Below are positions 1-7,874 of a stretch of DNA of 13,300 bases, piece by piece. The notes under the pieces were generated by a model, which did not search any database, was not told the origin of the DNA, and worked only from the letters and a program-made list of their open reading frames with translations. A program made the position numbers and the translations under genes. The stretch comes from Campylobacterales bacterium. GTDB taxonomy: Bacteria; Campylobacterota; Campylobacteria; Campylobacterales; Nitratiruptoraceae. The stretch lies in the NCBI GenBank assembly GCA_027068245.1, contig JAMOUF010000077.1, forward strand, positions 1 to 13,300, in the 5' to 3' direction. The number at the start of each line of letters is the position of its first letter. Positions within the stretch are counted from its first letter, which is position 1.

Positions 1-958
1 ATTTTTTATCCCCGAAATAGTTTTGTGCCTCCAAAACGTCGATAAGCTCTTTTACGGATTTGACGCTTCGTTCAAACTCCTGCTTCTCTTTTGGGGTTAG
101 CTGAAGCTCTATGATATCCTCTACCCCTTCTGCTCCCAAAGTCACAGGCACTCCGTTTGGAATACCGTGAACTCCGTATTCACCCTCAAGCAGCGTGGAG
201 CACGGATATATCTTTTTGGAGTCTTTGAGTATTGCCTCCACCATAATGGCCGTAGCCTTTCCAGGTGCGAAATAGGCGCTCGTTCCCATCAGTTTCACTA
301 TCTGCGCTCCTCCGTTTTTCGTGGCGTCTATCACCTCCTGGAGCTCCTGGGGGGTTAAAAGGTCAGTTATTGGAATGCCTGCGACTGTGGAATATCTTGG
401 AAGGGGAACCATATAGTCACCATGCCCGCCTATAACGGTAGCCCTTATCTGTCCGGCTCCAAATCCCAGCTTTTCATATATGAAGTGGGTCATTCTGGCC
501 CCGTCTAAAATCCCAGCCATTCCAATAACTCTGTTTTTTGGAAAACCGCTCTTTTTCAATGCCACGTATGTCATCGTATCGAGCGGGTTGGTAACGACGA
601 TAATGATGGAATCGGGAGCATGTTTTTTTACGTTTTCCGTTACCTCGCTTACGATGTCGGCGTTCGCAAACAGCAGATCGTCCCTGCTCATACCGGGCTT
701 TCTTGGAAATCCAGCCGTTATGACCACAACTTTGGAATCTTTTATATCCTCATATGTCTCAGCCGCCCTGACAACCGAGTGGGTTCTAAGCGCCGCTGCA
801 GCCTGGTTCATATCCAAAGCCTTACCCTTGGCCCTGTCCTTGTCCCTGTCTACCAGTATAACCTCATGGGCGAGTCCTTGCATCGCGATTGAGTATGCGA
901 CGATACTTCCCACGTTTCCGCCAGCACCTACTATTGAAACTTTTGAACCTCTTGCCAT
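1..958 (-). CDS. mdh: NAD-dependent malate dehydrogenase, C-terminus cut by window edge
   Basis: Interconverts malate and oxaloacetate with NAD(H) in the cytoplasm, as a tricarboxylic acid cycle enzyme. The 319 in-window codons are open to the left edge, and family members are about 312-320 residues, so only a few residues and the stop are missing. Visible landmarks are the Rossmann motif GAGGNVG (residues 11-17), an Asp at the end of the second strand (VDRD, 36-39) that fits NAD, and the mobile active-site loop GFPRKPGMSR (83-92). Arg86 sits where lactate dehydrogenases have Gln, which supports malate/oxaloacetate specificity. VTNPLD (122-127) and the catalytic His179 in GGHGDY follow. The ATG has a good Shine-Dalgarno sequence, AAGGAG (complement of 964-969), five bases upstream. 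The gene lies about 33 bases behind icd on the same strand and is probably co-transcribed with it. From memory of C. jejuni, sucCD may follow outside the window. Confidence 0.95.
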   Translation of the reverse strand, partial: MARGSKVSIVGAGGNVGSIVAYSIAMQGLAHEVILVDRDKDRAKGKALDMNQAAAALRTHSVVRAAETYEDIKDSKVVVITAGFPRKPGMSRDDLLFANADIVSEVTENVKKHAPDSIIIVVTNPLDTMTYVALKKSGFPKNRVIGMAGILDGARMTHFIYEKLGFGAGQIRATVIGGHGDYMVPLPRYSTVAGIPITDLLTPQELQEVIDATKNGGAQIVKLMGTSAYFAPGKATAIMVEAILKDSKKIYPCSTLLEGEYGVHGIPNGVPVTLGAEGVEDIIELQLTPKEKQEFERSVKSVKELIDVLEAQNYFGDKK

Positions 959-973
959 TAACTCTCCTTATGT

Positions 974-987
974 GGGGCAAAAGCCCC
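974..987 (-). promoter_or_regulatory. GC-rich stem-loop between icd and mdh
   Basis: A perfect five-base-pair stem, GGGGC pairing with GCCCC around a four-base loop, lies in the short gap between the icd stop and the mdh start. In the mRNA it ends about four bases before the mdh Shine-Dalgarno sequence. No run of U follows on either strand, so it does not look like a Rho-independent terminator. An intercistronic role (protecting the icd 3' end, or tuning mdh translation) is inference. Confidence 0.45.
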
Positions 988-991
988 GTAA

Positions 992-3208
992 TTAAATTGA
1001 CTCTATAATCTCGTTGAACGTTTTGCTCGGTCTCATGGCCCTTTCGGCTTTCTCGTCATCCGGATGGTAGTATCCGCCTATGTCGGCAGGTTTACCCTCG
1101 GTAGCTCTTATCTCCTCGAGGATTTTCTCCTCGTTGGCTTTTAGTTTCTCGGCAACCGGAGCGAATTTCTCCTCAAGCTCTTTGTCTCCACAGTTGGCAA
1201 GCTCTTCAGCCCAGTATGTTGCCAGATAGTAGTGGCTTCCTCTGTTATCCAGCTCGCCTACTTTTCTTTTTGGAGTTTTGTCGTTGTTTAGATACTTTCC
1301 AATCGCTCTGTCAAGCGCATCGGCAATGATCACGGCCTTGTCGCTGGCTCCCTGTTTTGCGGCAAGTTTGAAACTCTCAACCAACGCCATAAACTCTCCA
1401 AGGCTGTCCCATCTTAGGTGTCCCTCTTTCAAGAACTGCTCCACGTGTTTAGGCGCGCTTCCGCCGGCACCCGTTTCAAAAACGCCTCCGCCTGCTAACA
1501 ACGGAACTATGGAAAGGGTTCTCGCACTCGTTCCAACCTCGATAATCGGGAACAGGTCAGTCAGATAGTCTCTAAGCACGTTACCGGTAACGGAGATGGT
1601 GCCCTCACCCGCTCTAAATCTTTTTAGCGTATACTTCATCGCCTGCTCAGGAGCCATGATATGATACTCGACCCCGCTTAGATCCTCACTTTTTAGCGTA
1701 TCCAAAACCTTTTTGATAAGGTTGGCGTCATGCGCCCTGTTGCTGTCAAGCCAGAAAACTATGGGAAGTCCACTCTCTTTGGCGCGTCTTACCGCAAGCT
1801 TGGCCCAGTCCACGATAGCCTCGTCTTTTGCGCTGTAGGCTCTCCAGATATCTCCGGCTTCTGGAGTGTGGCATAAAACCTCGTTTCCATCCTCGTCCAA
1901 AACCTTGATAATCCCATCTTCAGGCGGGAAGAAAGTTTTATCGTGGCTTCCATACTCTTCGGCCTTTTTCGCCATCAGCCCCACGTTTTGAACCGTTCCT
2001 ATCTTGGTTGGATCAAACTGTCCGTTTTTGACGATATCTGCTACGATCTCTTTATACATTCTCGCATAGGTTCTATCCGGAACGGTTATGACGGTATCTT
2101 CTACCTCGCCATCCGGTCCCCAGCCTTTTAGGCCGTTTTTGATGACGGCTGGTATGGAGGCGTCGATGATAACGTCGTTTGGAGCGTGAAGGTTCGTGAT
2201 GCCCGCATCGCTGTCAACCATATACATTTTCGCGTTTTTCTTCAAAATCTCCTGAACTTTACCCAAAATGTCTTTCTGGGCGCCTTCTGGAAGTTTTTTC
2301 ACTTTGTTTTCCAAATCCACAAGCCCGTTGTTGGGGTCAAAACCGATCTCTTCAAGCTCTTTTCCAAACTCCTCGAAAAGCTCTTTGAAATATACCCTGA
2401 TGGCGTCTCCAAAGATTACCGGATCGGAGATCTTCATCATCGTAGCTTTTACGTGAAGAGAGAAAAGGATATCTTTCTCTTTCGCATCCTCTATAACGCC
2501 TTCGTAAAACTCTCTAAGGCTCTTTCTGTTTAGAAAAGACGCGCTGAAAACTTCGCCTTTTTTTACGTCAACCTCTTTTAAAACCTCTTTTTTACCATCT
2601 TTTCCCTCATATACTATCTTTACCGTCTGGTCTTTGTCGCTGATGAAGGACTGTTCGTTTTGATAGAAGTCACACTTATCCATATGAGCCACGTAACTTT
2701 TACTGTCCGGACTCACATCTCTCATCTTGTGCGGGAACTTTTTAGCATACTCTTTTACCGCTTTGCTAAGTCTTCTGTCTGAGTTACCCTGTCTTAGAAC
2801 CGGGTTAACCGCACTTCCCAAAAGTTTGGAAAATCTCTCTCTTAACTCCACCTCCTCTTTTGTCTTGGGCTCTTCGGGAAAATCGGGTATGTCGTATCCT
2901 TGAGCCTGAAGCTCTTTTATAGCCGCTACAAGCTGTGGGATGGATGCTGAAATGTTGGGAAGCTTTACGATGTTCGCCTCTGGTTTTAATACAAGCTCAC
3001 CAAGATATGAGAGCTCATCCGGTATCCTCTTATCTTCTGGTAGACGATCGCCAAATTCGGCGATGATCCTTCCTGCAAGTGATATATCTCTAAGTTCTAT
3101 ATCGATTCCAGCCTCTTTCGTATAGGCTCTGACTATGGGAAGTAACGAATAGGTCGCCAGTGCGGGCGCCTCGTCGATCTTAGTCCAAACAACCTTAGCT
3201 TTTGCCAT
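992..3208 (-). CDS. icd: Isocitrate dehydrogenase, monomeric NADP-dependent type
   Basis: Converts isocitrate and NADP to 2-oxoglutarate, CO2 and NADPH, or the reverse when the cycle runs reductively. The 738-residue length is typical of the monomeric family, which is unrelated in length to the common dimeric enzyme of about 415 residues. The hallmark GSAVNPVLR (131-139) to NSDRR (142-146) supplies the substrate-binding Ser132, Asn135, Arg139 and Arg145. Lys254, the metal ligand Asp349, and Arg546-Asp547-Asp551 match the known Azotobacter active-site residues with an offset of one. His588, Arg599 and Arg648 match the residues I recall as contacts to the NADP 2'-phosphate, so NADP use is likely. 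The start has an AGGAGA Shine-Dalgarno sequence close upstream. mltG ends 81 bases upstream on the same strand. That gap is AT-rich with no clear terminator and no convincing promoter, so read-through from mltG is possible. Confidence 0.97.
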   Translation of the reverse strand: MAKAKVVWTKIDEAPALATYSLLPIVRAYTKEAGIDIELRDISLAGRIIAEFGDRLPEDKRIPDELSYLGELVLKPEANIVKLPNISASIPQLVAAIKELQAQGYDIPDFPEEPKTKEEVELRERFSKLLGSAVNPVLRQGNSDRRLSKAVKEYAKKFPHKMRDVSPDSKSYVAHMDKCDFYQNEQSFISDKDQTVKIVYEGKDGKKEVLKEVDVKKGEVFSASFLNRKSLREFYEGVIEDAKEKDILFSLHVKATMMKISDPVIFGDAIRVYFKELFEEFGKELEEIGFDPNNGLVDLENKVKKLPEGAQKDILGKVQEILKKNAKMYMVDSDAGITNLHAPNDVIIDASIPAVIKNGLKGWGPDGEVEDTVITVPDRTYARMYKEIVADIVKNGQFDPTKIGTVQNVGLMAKKAEEYGSHDKTFFPPEDGIIKVLDEDGNEVLCHTPEAGDIWRAYSAKDEAIVDWAKLAVRRAKESGLPIVFWLDSNRAHDANLIKKVLDTLKSEDLSGVEYHIMAPEQAMKYTLKRFRAGEGTISVTGNVLRDYLTDLFPIIEVGTSARTLSIVPLLAGGGVFETGAGGSAPKHVEQFLKEGHLRWDSLGEFMALVESFKLAAKQGASDKAVIIADALDRAIGKYLNNDKTPKRKVGELDNRGSHYYLATYWAEELANCGDKELEEKFAPVAEKLKANEEKILEEIRATEGKPADIGGYYHPDDEKAERAMRPSKTFNEIIESI

Positions 3209-3289
3209 ATTATCTCCTCTTATGTTTTTTACATCTTTATGTTATCAATAGATTGTTTTAACTTTCCTCAAATATCTGCTATCTTGGTT

Positions 3290-4267
3290 TTAGTTACTTT
3301 TTCTGTTTCTTTTCTTAACACTTTTTACCGTCTTTAGATGCTCTTTGTAACTCCTGGTAAACTTGTGTCTGTGTTTTGAGACTTTCATAAAATATAGATA
3401 GTCCTTATCCGCTGGCTTCACAGCCGCCTTGATGGCATCGACACCCACCATACAAACCGGATATGGTGGAAGGCCTGGGTGTTTATAGGTGTTAAAGGGC
3501 GAGCTGTCCTCTTTAATCCTTTTTGGCGTTATTTTAGTGTGGCTGAACCGGCCGTAATTGAGCGCTCCATCCATCTGCAGAGGCATTCGCTTTTTGAGCC
3601 TGTTGTATATCACGGCGGATACCAGCGGCATCTCCTCTTTGTTCGCAGCCTCTTTCTGGATAATCGAGGCCACGGTAACGGTTTTTTCAAACCAGATTTT
3701 AGGGTTGAAGTTGCCGTAGAATTTCTCGGCCAGCCCTTTGTGCCGCTTCATACTCAAATTTAGAAGAATTTCTATAAACTCTTTCTCATTCAACCCTTTG
3801 GGTATATGGTATGTCTCTGCGAAAAAGACACCATCCGGATAGGGGGCTTTTATCTTATACTCTTTTTGTAACACTTTTTCATCAAACCCAAACTCCCTGG
3901 CCGCTAATTGTAAAAACATATAAGTTGTTTCACCTGGTATCATTTTTACCTTCACGAGCGCGGCTTTGGAGGTGGTGAGCCTGTGAAGAAAGTCGGCTCT
4001 TGACATCTGTTGGCTCTTTAGATCAATCCAGCCAAACTGCGGAGTTCCCAAATACGAGAGAACATAGACGTCTATATCGCTAAGGGGGATGCGGGTCTGG
4101 AGTTTTGTTATAATTTTTTTTACGCTCCCCTTTGGCACATAGATCTGCTTTGGAGTGGATATGGGGGTAGCCAAGTAAAAAAGTAAGGCTACAATGGTTA
4201 TCAATACAATTTCTGATATAAAAAAGATCGTTTTGGAGATAGTTTTAATAACAGTCGCTATTTTCAT
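3290..4267 (-). CDS. mltG: Endolytic murein transglycosylase MltG (YceG family)
   Basis: An inner-membrane enzyme that cuts newly made glycan strands in the periplasm, setting peptidoglycan chain length. At 325 residues it is of normal size. A membrane anchor covers about residues 12-35, followed by the YceG domain. ASIIQKEA (200-207) corresponds to the E. coli ASIVEKET motif, which makes Glu206 the likely catalytic acid. YNRL (221-224), MPLQMDG (228-234) and SPFNTY...GLPPYP (256-270) are further family signatures. The tail is Lys/Arg-rich. The start is the first ATG after an in-frame stop two codons upstream, and the Shine-Dalgarno sequence is weak. Its first 74 bases overlap, antisense, the start of the divergent AsmA-like gene, so its promoter must lie inside that gene. 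icd follows downstream on the same strand. Confidence 0.93.
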   Translation of the reverse strand: MKIATVIKTISKTIFFISEIVLITIVALLFYLATPISTPKQIYVPKGSVKKIITKLQTRIPLSDIDVYVLSYLGTPQFGWIDLKSQQMSRADFLHRLTTSKAALVKVKMIPGETTYMFLQLAAREFGFDEKVLQKEYKIKAPYPDGVFFAETYHIPKGLNEKEFIEILLNLSMKRHKGLAEKFYGNFNPKIWFEKTVTVASIIQKEAANKEEMPLVSAVIYNRLKKRMPLQMDGALNYGRFSHTKITPKRIKEDSSPFNTYKHPGLPPYPVCMVGVDAIKAAVKPADKDYLYFMKVSKHRHKFTRSYKEHLKTVKSVKKRNRKSN

Positions 4268-6677
4268 TGTGTTCTACCTGCTCCTTCTTAACGGCATAAA
4301 AATAGAAAATCTACATTTTAAAAATATCAGCGTAGAGCAATTTTATCTAAAACTGAATAAAAAGCTCATCTTAAAGGCAAAAAACATCCATCTTGCTTCA
4401 ACCGATCAAAAAGGAGAACTGCCAAATCCGGGGATGATAAACTATTTTCCCAAACTTTTCGAGTATGTGGAGCTAAAAAACATAAGATTTGCAAATAGAG
4501 ATTTCGATCTGTATTACAAAGATCAAAATTTCATTTACAGTGACAAAAACATATCCATAAAAGCGAGCATAAAAAGCCGGGACAACAAAGTGGTGGCAGA
4601 TGTGGAAAAGTTTTCTGTCAAAAACTTTGGCCTGGATCTTAACGGCACTTTGATAACCTATAAAGATAGAGCCTTTTTCAAAGGCCGATACAGCGCAGAA
4701 AATATCAGGGGCAGTATCCAGATAAAAAGAGCTGGCAAAAAAATTAAATTCATCATCGACTCCAAACCCTTTTCAAACAGGGATCTGGCACGGTTTTTCA
4801 GCCATATAAAGCTCAACAACGAGATAAAAAGCTGGAGCTATGAAAAGGTTCGGGCCAAAAAGTATAAGCTGATCTATCTAACCGGCATATATGATATAAA
4901 AAAGGGGCTTGAGCGAGAAAGTTTACGCGCCAGGGCTGAGGCAGAGGATGTGATAGTGAAATTTCACCCCAATGTTGAGCCGGTTGGAGTGAAAAAGGTG
5001 GTATTGAGCCTAAAAAACGACTCGCTTTTTTTCAATCTTCAAAAACCCTCTTATGAAGGCATAGACCTAAGTGGTTCCAAAGTCCAAATCATCTCCCTTG
5101 GCAAAAACAGCTATATAGATATCTTTATTAAAACCGCAGCCCCCTTTGACGAGCGGATAAAAAAAATATTGAAAGCCTACCGCATAGAGGTTCCCCTTAC
5201 GCAAAAAAGAGGCCTTACAGATGCTAACTTAAGGATCAGGGTAGTTTTAAAAACGTTAAAAACTGGCGTAAAAGGGGCTTTTACGGCACAAAACTCCCTG
5301 TTCGAGATAAAAGGGGTTGAGATTGGGGCAAAAAGAGTCAATGTCACTTTAAAAAACGGCTTTATAAAACTGCAAAAATCCGATCTTTATCTTGATGGTT
5401 TTCTTAAGGCCCAAACAGAGGGATATATCGACCTTTTAAAAGATATTGCAAAGTTTAATCTGAAAAAACTAAATCTGGAACTAAAAAAAGAGGGAGTAAA
5501 GATCATAAAGCTCAAAGACAAAACCGCAGATTTGACTATATACCCAAACAAAAACCTGATCCTATCGAACAGATTGAATCTAAAGGTTCTTTTTGACAAA
5601 GGGGTGGTAATAGTAGACAACCTTCAGGATTTCAAATCCTACTCCGATCTGTTAAAAAAAATCGATCCCACATACGCAAAACTTATCTATGATTTTAGAA
5701 AAAAAAGGGCGAATCTGGAGCTGGAAAAGCCGAACCGGATGGTTATAAAAGAGGGTAAGCCCGTAAAGAGGTTTCATATATATTTTGACGAGAAAAGCTC
5801 CAGCATTAAAATCAACCGTTTTTTTGAAGCGAAAATTGGAAAAAAGCTATCCGGATATATAAAAAATATCGATCTCAACCTTAGCGGCATTATGAAAAAA
5901 AGAGGCAAAAAAGATTTAAATATCAGTGCCGATTTCGCAATATTAAATAGTGATATCCTTTACAACTCCTTCACCCTGCCCGTCAAAAGGGGGCGGCTAA
6001 ATCTAAATGGTGGTGAAATGAAGTTTAAAGGCATAAACAGCAACGATAAACTTGAATTTGTAAAAAAAACAGATAAAACCAGACTCTTTTTCAAAGCCCG
6101 GGGCGAGACGGTAAACGAAATCATAGGCAAAAACCATTTTGAGGGCGGAATTTTCACTCTCAAAGCCTTTGGAGTAAAAGAGCGTCTGGAAGGAACTCTG
6201 GATATAAAAGAGGGATATATTAAAAATCTAAAAACCCTAAATAACCTCTTTGCCACGCTAAACACCATCCCCGCCTTCGCAACGCTCAGCGATCCGGGAT
6301 TTAGTTCCAAAGGTATGTTGATAAAAAACGGGAAAATAGAGTTCGTTTTAAGAAAGGATTATCTGATATTAACCAATATCAATCTAAAATCCACCTCTTT
6401 CGATATAGCCGGAAACGGTGTGGTGGATATGAAAAAGGGTAAAATATTCGTAAGATTGAAACTAAAGACGCTGAAAAAGATATCCAGCCTGGTAAGCAAA
6501 ATCCCGATAGCCGGATATATTCTTCTTGGAGATGATGGCTCCATCTCCACATCGGTGGAGATAAAGGGGGATTTGAACGATCCTAAAATCAAATCCCTGC
6601 TACCCCAGGAGAGTATAAAGATGCCTTTTAACATCATCAAAAGGACCCTGCAGCTGCCCTTTAAGATATTTGAGTGA
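4194..6677 (+). CDS. AsmA/YhdP-like (DUF3971-type) envelope protein
   Basis: An 827-residue protein with one N-terminal membrane anchor (about residues 12-34) followed by a long stretch rich in alternating beta-strand patterns, as in the AsmA/YhdP/TamB superfamily of bridge-like lipid transport and outer-membrane homeostasis proteins. The C-terminal part (about 655-810) has the AsmA-like pattern: GTLDIKEGYIKNL, FSSKGMLIKNGKIEF, FDIAGNGVVDMKKGKIFVRL and finally IPIAGYILLGDDGSISTSV with a G-D-x-x-D-P motif. The family is recognised from this C-terminus. E. coli YhdP is longer (about 1266 residues), so exact function is uncertain. The start ATG has TAAGG five bases upstream. A later GTG at 4269 would remove the overlap with mltG but also most of the anchor. 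The coding strand is A- and Lys-rich, with three A8 tracts, unlike the neighbouring genes. Its TGA directly abuts the stop of the convergent Lol permease gene. Confidence 0.8.
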   Translation: MVINTISDIKKIVLEIVLITVAIFIVFYLLLLNGIKIENLHFKNISVEQFYLKLNKKLILKAKNIHLASTDQKGELPNPGMINYFPKLFEYVELKNIRFANRDFDLYYKDQNFIYSDKNISIKASIKSRDNKVVADVEKFSVKNFGLDLNGTLITYKDRAFFKGRYSAENIRGSIQIKRAGKKIKFIIDSKPFSNRDLARFFSHIKLNNEIKSWSYEKVRAKKYKLIYLTGIYDIKKGLERESLRARAEAEDVIVKFHPNVEPVGVKKVVLSLKNDSLFFNLQKPSYEGIDLSGSKVQIISLGKNSYIDIFIKTAAPFDERIKKILKAYRIEVPLTQKRGLTDANLRIRVVLKTLKTGVKGAFTAQNSLFEIKGVEIGAKRVNVTLKNGFIKLQKSDLYLDGFLKAQTEGYIDLLKDIAKFNLKKLNLELKKEGVKIIKLKDKTADLTIYPNKNLILSNRLNLKVLFDKGVVIVDNLQDFKSYSDLLKKIDPTYAKLIYDFRKKRANLELEKPNRMVIKEGKPVKRFHIYFDEKSSSIKINRFFEAKIGKKLSGYIKNIDLNLSGIMKKRGKKDLNISADFAILNSDILYNSFTLPVKRGRLNLNGGEMKFKGINSNDKLEFVKKTDKTRLFFKARGETVNEIIGKNHFEGGIFTLKAFGVKERLEGTLDIKEGYIKNLKTLNNLFATLNTIPAFATLSDPGFSSKGMLIKNGKIEFVLRKDYLILTNINLKSTSFDIAGNGVVDMKKGKIFVRLKLKTLKKISSLVSKIPIAGYILLGDDGSISTSVEIKGDLNDPKIKSLLPQESIKMPFNIIKRTLQLPFKIFE
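4196..4253. repeat. Imperfect inverted repeat in the mltG/AsmA antisense overlap
   Basis: The arms 4196-4213 and 4236-4253 match as reverse complements at 13 of 18 positions, with a 22-base spacer. Each arm encodes the hexapeptide EIVLIT, one on each strand (MltG residues 19-24; AsmA-like residues 15-20). In both proteins TIS lies seven residues before EIVLIT. Whether the repeat does anything as DNA or RNA is unknown. Confidence 0.5.
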
Positions 6678-7874
6678 CTACTCGTTTCTAAGCACGCTTA
6701 TAACGTCGATTTTCGTGGCTTTCTTGGCCGGATAGAGGGAGGAGAAAACCGTTATCACCACTGCACCGGCTATAATCGATATCAAATCCACAAGGCTAAG
6801 CTCCATAGGAAGGCGGGATGTGCCGTAGACGTCTGCCGGAAGGTCTATTATGTCGAAATTGCCTAAAAGATATATTCCCAAAAGCCCCAGAGCCACCCCC
6901 GTTACAATTCCGGCTCCCCCAATAATTGCGCCCAGTCTGAAAAAGACGGCCTCTATCTCTTTTGGCGTAGCTCCCAAAGAGAGCAGCAAAGCTATCTCCT
7001 TTCGTCTGTTCATAACCGTCATAAGCAAAGAGCTGACGATATTCAGGGAGGCCACCAAAATTATCAGCATCAATACGATAAAAAGCGCCCTCTTCTCCAT
7101 CTTCAAAGCGGCGAAAAAATTCCCGTTTTGCTGCCACCACCCAACTATCCCCACATCACCGGGTAGAAACTTTTTGATTTTTTCCAAATCTTTTTGCGGC
7201 TCTTTGGAGTAGATATGTATCCCGCTGTATCCGGATGGGATGTGTAAAACGGCCCGCATGGAGTTTAGTGTCGTATAGGAGTAGGCCTTGTCATAGGCCA
7301 AAAGGCCTGATTTGAAATATCCAGCCACCTTGAACCTCTTAAAAACCGGCGTTATGCTAAATCCAGTAGGCTGGGATTTGGTAAATATAAAAAATATCTT
7401 CTCTCCAGGCGTTAGAAAAAAGCTGTCCCAAAGCTCCTTTCCCACCACCGCCTCGAACTTGCCCGGCTTCTTTTTCACATACTCCCTTAAAACCTCGTTT
7501 ATCTCCAGCTCCTTGTCAAAGTCCACCCCAAAAACCACTCCGCCCTCCAGCCTCTCGCCCTTTTTGTAAATAACCTGCGAACTGATGTAGGGAGAAAATT
7601 TAAGGTAGGGAAATTTTTTTTGAAGTTTTGAGAGGATATCCTCATCGACGGTCTGGGAAAATCTGGGATAAATAGTGAGAGGGTAGTTCATCGTAAAGAG
7701 TTTCTTCTCAAACTCCCTGTCAAACCCGTTCATGATACCCATAGCCACTATCAGAACCATAACACCGACGGCTATGCCGATAAAGGCCAAAAGGGCCGAG
7801 AGGGCGATAAAGGGCTGCTCTTTATCGAATTGCAGATACTTCTTTACGATGAAAGAGACCAGTTTTTCGTTCAT
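6678..7874 (-). CDS. Lipoprotein-releasing ABC transporter permease, LolC/LolE family
   Basis: The membrane subunit of the Lol exporter, which extracts mature lipoproteins from the outer face of the inner membrane and hands them to LolA. Its 398 residues show the family layout: transmembrane segment 1 at about 22-48, a large periplasmic domain (50-262), and transmembrane segments 2-4 at about 263-287, 313-337 and 362-382. Signatures are VGVMVLIVAMGIMNGF (36-51), VGWWQQNGNFF (244-254), MNRRKEIALLLSLGA (288-302) and the tail YPAKKATKIDVISVLRNE. The segment SQPTGFSITPVFKRF (167-181) sits where LolC carries the hook that grips LolA; this is inference. LolC, LolE and the hybrid LolF cannot be separated by eye. 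Its ATG overlaps the secA stop by one base (TGATG), implying translational coupling. No LolD ATPase gene is present in the window. Confidence 0.88.
   Translation of the reverse strand: MNEKLVSFIVKKYLQFDKEQPFIALSALLAFIGIAVGVMVLIVAMGIMNGFDREFEKKLFTMNYPLTIYPRFSQTVDEDILSKLQKKFPYLKFSPYISSQVIYKKGERLEGGVVFGVDFDKELEINEVLREYVKKKPGKFEAVVGKELWDSFFLTPGEKIFFIFTKSQPTGFSITPVFKRFKVAGYFKSGLLAYDKAYSYTTLNSMRAVLHIPSGYSGIHIYSKEPQKDLEKIKKFLPGDVGIVGWWQQNGNFFAALKMEKRALFIVLMLIILVASLNIVSSLLMTVMNRRKEIALLLSLGATPKEIEAVFFRLGAIIGGAGIVTGVALGLLGIYLLGNFDIIDLPADVYGTSRLPMELSLVDLISIIAGAVVITVFSSLYPAKKATKIDVISVLRNE

Noticed and set aside
480-995. Long plus-strand open frame opposite mdh
   Set aside because: It is the antisense shadow of a clearly conserved malate dehydrogenase and shows no protein-like family features. 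The same holds for the other open frames opposite icd, secA, the Lol permease and acnB.
3209-3289. Promoter for icd in the mltG-icd gap (TTGAGG at 3266-3271, complement)
   Set aside because: At normal spacing the -10 candidates match the consensus poorly; an icd promoter here is possible but not supported.
5699-5712. A8 followed by GGG in the AsmA-like gene as a programmed frameshift or phase-variation site
   Set aside because: The frame is intact and family-like on both sides, no useful alternative frame follows, and phase-variable tracts in this phylum are usually long G or C runs.
6640-6662. AAAGG/CCTTT hairpin as a terminator for the AsmA-like or Lol permease gene
   Set aside because: Only five pairs, mostly A-T, around a 13-base loop, with no adequate T tract on either strand, and it lies within coding sequence.
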